Made by a program: the position numbers and the translations under genes. Shown here piece after piece: positions 34,526 to 42,274 of a stretch of 64,000 bases of DNA. Within the stretch, counting starts at the first letter, position 1; the number at the start of each line of letters is the position of its first letter. Under the pieces are notes generated by a model. That model was not told where the DNA came from, did not search any database, and saw nothing but the letters and a program-made list of their open reading frames with translations. Source of the stretch: Mucilaginibacter aquariorum (GTDB lineage: Bacteria > Bacteroidota > Bacteroidia > Sphingobacteriales > Sphingobacteriaceae); contig NZ_JANHOH010000011.1 of NCBI RefSeq assembly GCF_024498135.1, forward strand, positions 62,001 to 126,000, in the 5' to 3' direction.

Positions 34526-35191
34526 ATGTTTGAACACGTCATTATCGCTGAAGACCACGAAATTGCTAATATTTCCCTGCGAAAAACGCTGGAAGATATG
34601 GGTGTGCCAAAACCGGATTATGCTTTTTTCTGCGATTTAACTTTATCAAAAATCCGGAAATCGCTATCTGATAATAAGCCTTATGACCTACTGATCACGG
34701 ATCTCTATTTTGAACCGGAAGGAAGCACCCGTCAATTACCTGACGGCGCGGCACTGATCAAGCTGGCCAAGGGTTTGCAACCAGGTTTAAAAACACTCGT
34801 TTTTTCAGCTGAAAGCAGACCGGCTATTATCAGGCCGCTATTCGATGAGCTGCACATCGATGGCTACGTGCGTAAAGCGCGGGGCGATGCCAAGGACCTG
34901 AAAGATGCCCTCCAACGCATTGTCCGCAATGAAAAATATCATCCACGTGAACTGCGCAACGCCACGGAGCAACAAAACATGCATTCTTTCACCGCTTACG
35001 ACAAAATTATTGTCCGTTTACTGGCCGATGGTATGCCGCAAAAAAACATTTCTGATTACCTGACGACAAATAATATTCAGCCAGCTGGTAAAAGCAGCAT
35101 GGAAAAACGGTTAAATCACATCAAATCGGCTATGAATTTTACCAATAACGAACAACTGGTACTGTTCTGCCGAGAAATGGGGTTGATATAA
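34526..35191 (+). CDS. response regulator with atypical helix-turn-helix output
   Basis: From ATG 34526 the protein is 221 aa; a TTG at 34517 overlapping the kinase stop is an alternative start. The receiver has the acidic pair E9-D10, phospho-acceptor D59 in LLITDLYF, S94 and K117. The C-terminal about 70 residues (FTAYDKIIVRLLADGMPQKNISDYLTTNNI...SSMEKRLNHIKSAM) are a divergent LuxR/GerE-like HTH. Regulators of this class bind inverted repeats of about 18 bp, so it is the leading candidate for the TTTACGG-N4-CCGTAAA sites nearby. That link is inference. Confidence 0.85.
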   Translation: MFEHVIIAEDHEIANISLRKTLEDMGVPKPDYAFFCDLTLSKIRKSLSDNKPYDLLITDLYFEPEGSTRQLPDGAALIKLAKGLQPGLKTLVFSAESRPAIIRPLFDELHIDGYVRKARGDAKDLKDALQRIVRNEKYHPRELRNATEQQNMHSFTAYDKIIVRLLADGMPQKNISDYLTTNNIQPAGKSSMEKRLNHIKSAMNFTNNEQLVLFCREMGLI

Positions 35192-35231
35192 TTTTTACTG
35201 TGCGGCTTTACGCCATTTTATTGCCTAAAAT

Positions 35232-35990
35232 TTAGTTGACCGGTTCTTTCTTCCAATTTTTACCACCCAGGTCACGATAATGAAAGTCCTGGTAAGGGTA
35301 CCAATCTTTCACATCCGTTGCATCAAAAGTGGAAATGGATATGAGGTGATCGGCGAGGCGTAGGTAATCTTTATCTTTTAATGGATAAACAAGTACTAAA
35401 TTCTTTATCGATTCACTATCATATATAGCCACATTACACTGCATCGTACAGTGTTTTTTACGGAACGCCTTTGTGAATGCATATATATAGTCTTTATCGA
35501 ACCGGCGATGTTTAAGCCAAACATGAAAGTTCTGAACGACAGGCCGATGATCAGTCACCATGATCTGATATTCTTTAGGATCAAGTTCTACAGTTGTCTT
35601 TTTATCCATATCCTGCGCGCTGATCAACACTTCAGAAGGTATCCAGCCGATATGCGTATCCCTAAGCCAGTCCGGTTGGACCACCCGGATCTTTGTCCAG
35701 ACGCTTTTTTCGTCGAGTATTTCCACTTTTACGGATTGGTCAACTGTACAATATTGCTTTTCGTGTAGCGCATCCGAAGCTTTTTGGTTAATCAGTTTAG
35801 GATATTTTTTCCCAGGTCCGGTACGTATGGCGATACTTTCACAGTTAACTGTATATAATACTGGCACACTATCTACTGCCACTTGCACGGAGTCAATATT
35901 GGCATTAGTGTTTGAATCTTGCCCACCGGAACAGGCGTTTAGCGCCAACATTCCTGCGACAATCAGCCCGGTATAGAATTCTCTTTTCAT
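35232..35990 (-). CDS. SH3b-domain lipoprotein
   Basis: The start at ATG 35990 gives 252 aa beginning with a lipoprotein signal (lipobox LNAC). Residues about 45-130 form a bacterial SH3 domain (VLYTVNCESIAIRTGPGKKYPKLIN...WTKIRVVQPDWLRDTHIGWIP). The C-terminal 110 residues are a further alpha/beta domain with no clear family. It is likely anchored in the periplasm or outer membrane and may bind cell-wall peptides. It converges with the response regulator gene. Confidence 0.78.
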   Translation of the reverse strand: MKREFYTGLIVAGMLALNACSGGQDSNTNANIDSVQVAVDSVPVLYTVNCESIAIRTGPGKKYPKLINQKASDALHEKQYCTVDQSVKVEILDEKSVWTKIRVVQPDWLRDTHIGWIPSEVLISAQDMDKKTTVELDPKEYQIMVTDHRPVVQNFHVWLKHRRFDKDYIYAFTKAFRKKHCTMQCNVAIYDSESIKNLVLVYPLKDKDYLRLADHLISISTFDATDVKDWYPYQDFHYRDLGGKNWKKEPVN

Positions 35991-36275
35991 AATTATGTGA
36001 ATGGTGAAAGAAAGTTTGGGATTAGACTGGGTCAACTATGATCAGTAAAGCCGGAAGCCATCAAACCTTTACAAAAATTGAAAAGCCGGAAAGAAACTGT
36101 TTAACTGAATAATTAAGCTGGTCAGGGTTTCCCATATTGATGTATGATTAGGTGGTTTGAAATTGGCTAACGTACTGCGTAAAAGCAAAGATGATCGGTT
36201 AATGGTTCAATGGTGAAACTACAACTAAGCGATCATCGTATGCCGGAATTCAAACAATAAAAACAGTTCCAAATG

Positions 36276-36485
36276 TTAGCTGGTGTGACAAGGGTTTGAA
36301 CAGTAATAACAACCGTTTGCCTTTTTGTAACCCCTATCGTTTGCTTTCTGTACTGCCGGCCCACAAGCGCTGAATTCTCCTAAGTACTCGCGGTTTGATG
36401 AGTCTGGCAAGAAAGAGCAGCTGTCATCATGAACTTCATGGTCGCCGTTACTCTGTGCATTTTTGTTTACGTAGTAACTTTTCAT
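36276..36485 (-). CDS. small Cys-rich protein, 69 aa
   Basis: No signal peptide. The sequence reads MKSYYVNKNAQSNGDHEVHDDSCSFLP... and ends KANGCYYCSNPCHTS, with five Cys and several His that could bind Zn2+. I recognise it as a recurring small Bacteroidota family of unknown function. It is expressed from palindromic promoter D1. Confidence 0.68.
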   Translation of the reverse strand: MKSYYVNKNAQSNGDHEVHDDSCSFLPDSSNREYLGEFSACGPAVQKANDRGYKKANGCYYCSNPCHTS

Positions 36486-36505
36486 AACTTTTATTTTAAT
36501 ATAAT

Positions 36506-36551
36506 CAAAAGTAACCTCCCTAATCCTGAATTATTTACGGAAAACCGTAAT
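36506..36551 (-). promoter_or_regulatory. palindrome-type promoter D1 (small Cys-rich gene)
   Basis: On the minus strand, ATTACGG-TTTT-CCGTAAA (36551-36534, one mismatch) is followed after exactly 20 bp by TACTTTTG (36513-36506), a match to TAnnTTTG. The gene start at 36485 is 20 bp beyond the box. Confidence 0.78.
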
Positions 36552-36746
36552 ACAGTATAAAATAAAGTTCCAGAGTAATCACTTCGCTTCCCACCAACTT
36601 ATTAATCACTTCACAGCCAGTGAAGTTTCCGTTAAATCCAATTTACCGGTACACCGACAGTGATGTATGGTTATTAAATTAAATTTTTACTATTTTTTGG
36701 GTGACATACGATATCCACAGGTTTATAAGTTTTTCAAAAGTCCTGC

Positions 36747-36792
36747 TTTACGGTTTTCCGTAAAAATACGCTTTCCCTACGCTGTACTTTTG
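36747..36792 (+). promoter_or_regulatory. palindrome-type promoter D2 (DUF3892/HNH/DUF4407 operon)
   Basis: A perfect TTTACGG-TTTT-CCGTAAA lies at 36747-36764, then 20 bp and TACTTTTG at 36785-36792. The DUF3892 start is 24 bp beyond the box. The spacer contains CTTTCCCT, as in promoter A. Confidence 0.8.
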
Positions 36793-36815
36793 AGACATAA
36801 CCAAAGCAAAATGTT

Positions 36816-37103
36816 ATGTCAGTAAAAATCACATGTATAAAAAAGGACAATGGCAACCATGAAAATCCTTATGTCGCTATCAAGAGTATGAACTGGTTAA
36901 ATGAAGCCAATCAAAATTCAGGAACCAGCACACGCGAGCAAATGTATGATTTCGTAAAAGATGGCAACGAAGCTTATGTAAAGGATTCATTGGGTAACAA
37001 AGCAAAACTTGTAGCAAAGACAACCGATAAGGGTACGAAGTATGTAAAGACAGTAGCAGATGATGTTAAATCTGATAATCTGCTAAAACTCGAAGAGTGC
37101 TAA
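36816..37103 (+). CDS. DUF3892 protein
   Basis: The 95-aa product fits DUF3892 throughout: ITCIKKDNGNHENPYVAI, then TREQMYDFVKDGNEAYVKDSLGN, and the terminal GTKYVKTVADD...DNLLKLEEC. It is a small cytosolic protein of unknown role. It is the first gene of the operon from promoter D2, followed 32 bp later by an HNH endonuclease. Confidence 0.83.
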   Translation: MSVKITCIKKDNGNHENPYVAIKSMNWLNEANQNSGTSTREQMYDFVKDGNEAYVKDSLGNKAKLVAKTTDKGTKYVKTVADDVKSDNLLKLEEC

Positions 37104-37135
37104 CCGGAAAGCTATCCTAAACCTTATCACAAATA

Positions 37136-37516
37136 ATGCAAATCAATCGTAACAGTACATTGGGAATTGTCAACCAAAAGCAGGTTGGACGCTACCGGCG
37201 TGAAAATGATTTAGCTCGGATCGATCCCGATGCACCGCTTATTGATGCACCACCGCACGGCTCTTATGGCAATTTACTATTCGACCCGCGTTGGAAGGCC
37301 AAACGAAATGAGATTATCACCCGCGATAAAGGGTGTTGCGTAATTTGCAAAAGCACAGACGAGATCCAAGTGCATCACCGCCAGTACCAATATGTCAAGG
37401 CAATGAAAGGATTTAAAGTCCCCTGGGATTATTCCGATCACCTACTGATTACCTTATGCAAAAACTGTCACCAACGAGGCCACAGTAAATTCAAAGTACC
37501 AGTCTTAATAGTTTGA
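37136..37516 (+). CDS. HNH endonuclease
   Basis: A 126-aa protein with an HNH fold: RWKAKRNEIITRDKGCCVICKST, then the HH of QVHHRQY, and the closing LITLCKNCHQRGH. The two CxxC pairs form the zinc site and the His pair the metal/catalytic site. The N-terminal 60 residues are unclassified. It should nick or cut DNA. It lies 4 bp before the 189-aa gene, so it is co-expressed with a DUF4407 protein. Confidence 0.83.
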   Translation: MQINRNSTLGIVNQKQVGRYRRENDLARIDPDAPLIDAPPHGSYGNLLFDPRWKAKRNEIITRDKGCCVICKSTDEIQVHHRQYQYVKAMKGFKVPWDYSDHLLITLCKNCHQRGHSKFKVPVLIV

Positions 37517-37520
37517 ACCT

Positions 37521-38090
37521 ATGTTAAGTTTTTTTAAACGCGCCGACAATGACGGTGCAAAGACCACGCACTTCAACGGGCATTATCAGACCCCAACACC
37601 AGCTCTGCCAAAGGTTGAGGAACGCGTGTTTGTCGAAACAGGTGCTCCGAAGGATCAAGCCCAGGCACCAACGCAGATTGATCATCATATCGGCGTGTTA
37701 TATGCCTTTATGGATAAAAATCATGAAGTAAAAGGTTATGACGATGCTTTGCTAAACCCAGATGTCAGCAACCTGAACCAAAACCTTGAGGCGCTAAAAA
37801 GCGAACTGGTCCGAACACTCAATAAAGTAAAAACGTTCTACGAGGATTTTGTCCAGGAAACTGAATTTCACATTACGAGTAGGTCCCGGAGCGGCATGGT
37901 AGATATGGTCGAGGAGTTGGAGATGAAAAAAAAGATCGCACAGGGGCATATTGACAAGGTAAAAGCTATCGAGGCTGACACGGCACGCGAGGAAGGCGAT
38001 TGCAAAGGTATCCTGATCAGTTATACCCGTGGATTCAAAAATGGGCTAGCAGCCATTTCTCACCACCATATTTTATCAAGGAGATTTTAA
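37521..38090 (+). CDS. hypothetical cytosolic protein, 189 aa
   Basis: No recognised domain. The first 65 residues are polar and Pro/Thr-rich; the remainder is helical with coiled-coil character (LNQNLEALKSELVRTLNKVKTFYEDFVQETEF... MVEELEMKKKIAQGHIDKVKAIE). There is no signal peptide. It precedes the third DUF4407-like gene by 2 bp and probably works with it. Confidence 0.7.
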   Translation: MLSFFKRADNDGAKTTHFNGHYQTPTPALPKVEERVFVETGAPKDQAQAPTQIDHHIGVLYAFMDKNHEVKGYDDALLNPDVSNLNQNLEALKSELVRTLNKVKTFYEDFVQETEFHITSRSRSGMVDMVEELEMKKKIAQGHIDKVKAIEADTAREEGDCKGILISYTRGFKNGLAAISHHHILSRRF

Positions 38091-38092
38091 CG

Positions 38093-39097
38093 ATGAAAGA
38101 CCGGTGGATCAAGTTCGGGTGTTTTCTTACAGGCTATAAATATGAAGTACTGCAAGGTTGCAGTGAAATTGCGCACCGTGCAGTCAAGCGTTACACAGCC
38201 GCGCTAATGATCATTTGTATCTTATGGGCATTTATAGGCTATTCCTTTGTCAGCAAATACCTGGCGGCAGAATGGTACTATAGTATTCTCGGGGGGATCT
38301 TATTTGTACTGATCATTTTGCAGGTAGAACGACAAATTATTCTTTCAGATTCGCAAAGCAAATGGAAATATGGCGTGCGTGCCTTTATTGCCCTGGTAAT
38401 GGCGGTCATTGGTTCCATCATCATTGACCAGATCATTTTCCGTGAGGACATAAAACACAAAGAATCGTTCGAACTCAATGCACAGGTGGATTCACTGTTA
38501 CCAGCCAGAGAAAGGGAATTGAAAGCCCAGGTTACGGAAACGGATCTTACTATCAATAAAAAAGAAACGGAACGCAAAGCACTAGTAGATGAACTGACCA
38601 AAAACCCAACAATAAAAATGATTAGTAAGCAAAGTGACGCTATTGCGGTACCTACAGTTACTACTGATACGAATAAAACAACGACAACTAAAACGAACCT
38701 TGTTAGAAAAACGGCAGTAACGATCAATTCCATACCCAATCCAAAAATGTCAATGCTGGCACCGATTGACGCGCAAATCAAAGAAATACGGGCAATTAAA
38801 GTAGATCAGGAAAATCGAATATTAAAGTTAAGAGACGAAGTGACGCAAGAAGCTAAAGCTAACACAGGGTTTCTATTTGAACTACAACTGATGTACCATA
38901 TCCTGCGGGATTCCGGACCGGCTTTATTTGTCTGGGCATTGTGGGCTCTGCTTTTGCTGGGCATCGAGATTTTCATCATGATCAACAAAATGACCCATGG
39001 TGAAACGGATTATGATGCGACTATACAGCATCATATGGAATTACAAAAACGCAAACTTAAGCTACTGGCGATGCAGGTGCCGGAAGTTAACCACTGA
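38093..39097 (+). CDS. DUF4407-like membrane/coiled-coil protein 3
   Basis: The start ATG 38093 (2 bp after the previous stop) gives 334 aa. Two N-terminal TM helices are followed by LQVERQIIL at the position of the family NLDR signature, a third TM (GVRAFIALVMAVIGSIIIDQIIF), a charged helical region broken by a Thr-rich linker (TTDTNKTTTTKT), a fourth TM (PALFVWALWALLLLGIEIFIM) and a short helical tail. It repeats the architecture of the two proteins at 26-28 kb in a second operon under the same type of promoter. Confidence 0.75.
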   Translation: MKDRWIKFGCFLTGYKYEVLQGCSEIAHRAVKRYTAALMIICILWAFIGYSFVSKYLAAEWYYSILGGILFVLIILQVERQIILSDSQSKWKYGVRAFIALVMAVIGSIIIDQIIFREDIKHKESFELNAQVDSLLPARERELKAQVTETDLTINKKETERKALVDELTKNPTIKMISKQSDAIAVPTVTTDTNKTTTTKTNLVRKTAVTINSIPNPKMSMLAPIDAQIKEIRAIKVDQENRILKLRDEVTQEAKANTGFLFELQLMYHILRDSGPALFVWALWALLLLGIEIFIMINKMTHGETDYDATIQHHMELQKRKLKLLAMQVPEVNH

Positions 39098-39173
39098 TAG
39101 CAATGTGAACAAATAAGGAACGACTATTAAAAAACTGGGGTATCACTAATAATTTACGTAAATAATAAAGAAT

Positions 39174-39890
39174 ATGGCAAAATGTACAGCACCAACATAT
39201 GGACATAGAACAGCGAGCGGAGCCGCAGCCTGCCCAGCTTGTAGCAGTCGCAGCTACCGTTCATACACATCCTACGATTCCTACCCGTCCTACTCATCAC
39301 CTTACACTTCGTCAGCGAACAACTCGGGAAACCGTAGTAGCAGCAGCGGATCCACCAGAAGCAGTAAACCGCGTTGGTCTCCAGCGGGTTCATCTATTTT
39401 TTATACACCTGCTGAGGTTCGTACGCTCACACCAGTACGTGAAAATATAGAAAATAGATCATCTTTGCCCGACCTCCGAGACGTTTTTCTTTGTCATGCA
39501 TGGGATGATCGACAAGGAGCCGCGAAGGAACTACATGATCTACTAGAGTCTAATGGCGTTTCAGTTTGGTTCAGCGAAAAAGATGTTTTGATAGGTTCAT
39601 CTTTGCTTCGCGAAATCGACAAGGGACTGACAAAGTCACGAGTTGGAATCGTGCTGGTAACTCCCGCATTACTCCGTCGCCTTGCAGGAGAAGGTATCGC
39701 CGACAAAGAACTTTCGGTACTACTGGCGAGAGATTTACTCGTTCCGATCGTGCATAACACGACGTACGAAGCTCTACGTGATGTTAGTCCATTGCTCGGA
39801 TCACGAAGCGGTCTTAGTACTTCAGAAGAGGCAATGAAAGATATAGCTGCCAAATTAGCTGAGCTGGTTGTCATTGAACCACGTTATTAA
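39174..39890 (+). CDS. TIR-domain protein with zinc-ribbon and Ser/Tyr-rich linker
   Basis: A 238-aa protein. The N-terminus has C4, H11, C20 and C23 as a possible zinc ribbon, followed by a Ser/Tyr-rich low-complexity stretch (24-65). Residues about 102-235 form a TIR domain: DVFLCHAWDD, GVSVWFSEKDVLIGSSLLREID, VGIVLVTPALL, and E179 in KELSVLL at the place of the NADase catalytic Glu. TIR effectors in bacteria commonly degrade NAD+ or make signalling nucleotides. It lies 76 bp after the third DUF4407-like gene. Confidence 0.85.
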   Translation: MAKCTAPTYGHRTASGAAACPACSSRSYRSYTSYDSYPSYSSPYTSSANNSGNRSSSSGSTRSSKPRWSPAGSSIFYTPAEVRTLTPVRENIENRSSLPDLRDVFLCHAWDDRQGAAKELHDLLESNGVSVWFSEKDVLIGSSLLREIDKGLTKSRVGIVLVTPALLRRLAGEGIADKELSVLLARDLLVPIVHNTTYEALRDVSPLLGSRSGLSTSEEAMKDIAAKLAELVVIEPRY

Positions 39891-39896
39891 TGCCCG

Positions 39897-40058
39897 TTGC
39901 GACAGCTTGCGAAACACGCGAATATCTTAAAATTACAAGGGGCTATATCGCCGTTGGTAATTGAGCAATTCAACATCCATTTTAATTTATACCTGGAAAT
40001 CCAGCAACAACTTAACGTTACCTTGCGCAAGGTGATCAGGCGCGCAGGGAAACCATAA
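39897..40058 (+). pseudogene. gene fragment resembling a MobC C-terminus
   Basis: The frame continues directly after the TIR stop, with a possible TTG start at 39897, and encodes LRQLAKHANILKLQGAISP... ending VIRRAGKP. The pattern of LxQLAKxAN, GxI and a helical tail resembles the end of relaxosome MobC proteins. The rest of a mobC gene is absent, so it is probably a leftover at an insertion boundary. Confidence 0.35.
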
Positions 40059-40274
40059 TTTCATAGCTATTCTGAATTTGAGGTATTAACTACCCTTTTA
40101 TAGTAGATTTCATAGAATTAATGTGTTAATTATAAAGCAGTTGTGCAATTAATATTGAAATAAACTGTTTCATCTTAATTGTTAAATAAGGTTAAATTTT
40201 ATGCCCTAATAGCGTACTCCCTTATACCTTATATTTACTGTACGATGGAGATAGCGGACCTCTTTAAAGGAACT
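40059..40274. other. AT-rich intergenic stretch without recognised genes
   Basis: AT-rich DNA between the MobC-like fragment and the minus-strand gene at 40275. No gene, terminator or clear repeat was recognised. Confidence 0.4.
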
Positions 40275-40982
40275 CTACAAAGCCTTTCTTCGATAATTCG
40301 GCCAGGCATTCACCTGTCCAATCAGAGTAGTAGATTTTAACTTCGGATAATGCAATTCCACATATTTCTTAAAAGACCTGATCGTTTCCATATTATCCCA
40401 TTCCATAGCCGTAAGGCAAAGCATAGGCCATTTTTTGGTAGCCATCATAAAGCTATATAATTGCAGATAAGGTGGTGCCTTTTCAAATGCTTGCTCGATA
40501 AGCTCATTATATAAAGCCTTTTTAAGCACTTTCTTAAAATCCATGATCAGATCATAAGTTACCAATTGAAGAGTACCCCATTTTATTAATTCCGCCATGT
40601 ATGGCATTTCTTTGTCGTCAAAGAATAGATACAGAAAAGTGATAAAATCGAATTCAGTTACATCACAAAGATCCTTACTCAAATAAGCATAATTTTTTTT
40701 AAATACCTCCAATGAAAACCCGTCTTTCATTTTATCAATGACAAAACTGATCACTTCGTTCTCCTTTTCGATAATCTGTTCCATATCAGGCCCTTTAACA
40801 CTACCATCCGGCAACTCCAGTGCATACCTGGATTTAGAGAACAGCTCGAAATAATAACTTTTAAAAAATATGGTCTTCCGCTCAAAAGTTACCTGCACAT
40901 ATAAAGGGTATGTAAGCTGCCCGTGAAAGTCAACCTGCTTCAGACGGTCATTCAGGTAGGTTTTGTAACTGATTTTATTCAC
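40275..40982 (-). CDS. mobile-element hypothetical protein (235 aa)
   Basis: The first about 60 residues (YKTYLNDRLKQVDFHGQLTYPLYVQVTFERKTIFFKS) resemble the arm-binding N-domain of Bacteroidota integrases, but the catalytic domain is absent. The remainder is helical. I have seen similar proteins next to excisionase/mobilization genes. It may be a DNA-binding accessory factor of the element. It is divergent from the excisionase-like gene. Confidence 0.6.
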   Translation of the reverse strand: MNKISYKTYLNDRLKQVDFHGQLTYPLYVQVTFERKTIFFKSYYFELFSKSRYALELPDGSVKGPDMEQIIEKENEVISFVIDKMKDGFSLEVFKKNYAYLSKDLCDVTEFDFITFLYLFFDDKEMPYMAELIKWGTLQLVTYDLIMDFKKVLKKALYNELIEQAFEKAPPYLQLYSFMMATKKWPMLCLTAMEWDNMETIRSFKKYVELHYPKLKSTTLIGQVNAWPNYRRKAL

Positions 40983-41272
40983 TTTTTAAAAAATATTTTT
41001 TGATGCTATTTGACTGCTTTTGGTGTTCCCTGCTTTTAATTAATCGATGATTATTTATCAAGCTTAATCAAAAATAGGCAAACCAAATGAAGTTGCTTTC
41101 TGATTGAACAGGTCAAAATTAATCATTTGTTTTGACATATTTTATTTTATCAAAACAATATTTTATATTTGATTTACGCGAAAGCGACTGCATTCAAACA
41201 ATTGCAGATTAGGGTGAGCCATTCCCATAAAGTAGCGGGTGGCAAGACACATTTTACTATTAATTTAAAACA

Positions 41273-41539
41273 ATGACATCAAATGAATTAGTTACAAAAG
41301 AGGATCTGGAAGTATTTGGGAATAAACTCCTGGAAAAAATAGAGCTTATTCTTCAGCCGGGAAAAGCACAAAGCAAGCAATGGTTAAAGAGCAAAGATGT
41401 GAGAAAGCTATTAAACATTTCACCCGGCACTTTGCAAAACCTGCGTATCAACGGTACGCTCAGTTATACCAAGATTGGCGGTATGATGTATTACAAACTG
41501 GAAGACATTCATAAAGTACTGGAAGGGAGTAAACATTGA
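41273..41539 (+). CDS. excisionase-like helix-turn-helix protein
   Basis: An 88-aa protein with an HTH_17/MerR-like DNA-binding domain in the C-terminal half (WLKSKDVRKLLNISPGTLQNLRINGTLSYTKIGGMMYYKLEDI). Such proteins act as excisionases or regulators at the start of Bacteroidota mobilization modules. The stop overlaps the TTG start of the next gene. Confidence 0.83.
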   Translation: MTSNELVTKEDLEVFGNKLLEKIELILQPGKAQSKQWLKSKDVRKLLNISPGTLQNLRINGTLSYTKIGGMMYYKLEDIHKVLEGSKH

Positions 41540-41874
41540 AACCAATCGTTAAAACAAAAGAAATGGCGGCCTATGCGGAGCGGGTAAGGCAAATGGGTAA
41601 AAATCCGCATCTGCTCGCTACCCATGTAAGCCTTTATAATGCTTTGTTTGTTTGCTGGCAACGGAGCGGATATAATAACCCTTTTCCGGTTAGTCGCAGG
41701 ATGCTCATGTCCTACAGCAGGATCGCTTCTACCGCTACTTATCATAAATGCATAAAGGAACTGGAAACGTTTGAGTACATCCATTATTACCCATCATATC
41801 ACCCGGTAAAAGGTAGCCTGGTTGAGTGGCCGGAGGATAAGCATGATAACAGATCGGCTGATAGCGAGATATAA
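41536..41874 (+). CDS. mobile-element hypothetical protein (112 aa)
   Basis: Starts with TTG in an overlap with the excisionase-like gene. The middle (LYNALFVCWQRSGYNNPFPVSRRMLMSYSRIASTATYHKCIKELETFEYI) looks like a winged-helix replication/regulatory domain commonly encoded beside excisionases in such elements. The last residues lie over the first copy of a direct repeat. Confidence 0.68.
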   Translation: MKPIVKTKEMAAYAERVRQMGKNPHLLATHVSLYNALFVCWQRSGYNNPFPVSRRMLMSYSRIASTATYHKCIKELETFEYIHYYPSYHPVKGSLVEWPEDKHDNRSADSEI

Positions 41875-41944
41875 TGTTACAAAGATAACCCGATAGTAAG
41901 ATCGGCTGATAATCTGTTATAACGATAGTTAGATATAATGTTAC
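41851..41944. repeat. paired direct repeats upstream of the mobilization genes
   Basis: AGATCGGCTGATA occurs at 41851-41863 and 41899-41911. AGATATAATGTTAC occurs at 41867-41880 and 41931-41944. The order is a-b-a-b. Such repeats near relaxase genes often bind a regulator or relaxosome protein. Confidence 0.65.
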
Positions 41945-41947
41945 CAA

Positions 41948-42265
41948 ATGAAGTCATACAACGAACACTCCGGCCCTTATTGCAAAACACTATCTCCAAA
42001 GAACTTTAATACCCTTAATACAATCTTCTACTGGAATGTGCAGTCGTCAAAACGTCCTTTTCTTCTTGGAAGAAAAGGAGCAAGCGGAAGTTGGGCAGAG
42101 CCCTACTTTGCTTGCCATTTGCGCTGCAAATGGGGTTTTGCGTATCCTCCGGGGATACTTTACCGCGTTTTTACCTGCAAAGAAGAAGAAAACAGGATAC
42201 TGCCAAGTATCCTGTATAGATATATAAAGGCATATAGGTCTGTACAGCCTTATGCCAACAAATGA
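41948..42265 (+). CDS. doubtful ORF, 105 aa, in the hairpin-rich region
   Basis: An open frame with no recognised family and a Tyr/Pro/Cys composition that does not suggest a normal fold. It covers several perfect inverted repeats and is more likely to be noncoding DNA such as oriT. Confidence 0.25.
   Translation: MKSYNEHSGPYCKTLSPKNFNTLNTIFYWNVQSSKRPFLLGRKGASGSWAEPYFACHLRCKWGFAYPPGILYRVFTCKEEENRILPSILYRYIKAYRSVQPYANK
42056..42215. other. candidate origin of transfer (hairpin cluster)
   Basis: Four inverted repeats lie within 160 bp: CCTTTTCTTC/GAAGAAAAGG (42056-42078), CCATTTGC/GCAAATGG (42115-42133), GTATCC/GGATAC (42142-42158) and ACAGGATACT/AGTATCCTGT (42192-42215). The region is directly upstream of BfmA-like and relaxase-like genes and downstream of direct repeats, the usual place for oriT in these elements. 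The nic site cannot be named. Confidence 0.5.
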
Positions 42266-42274
42266 AATGAAGTG

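Noticed and set aside
41948..42265. 105-aa ORF as a firm gene
   Set aside because: Perfect hairpins fill it and composition is atypical; listed only at low confidence.
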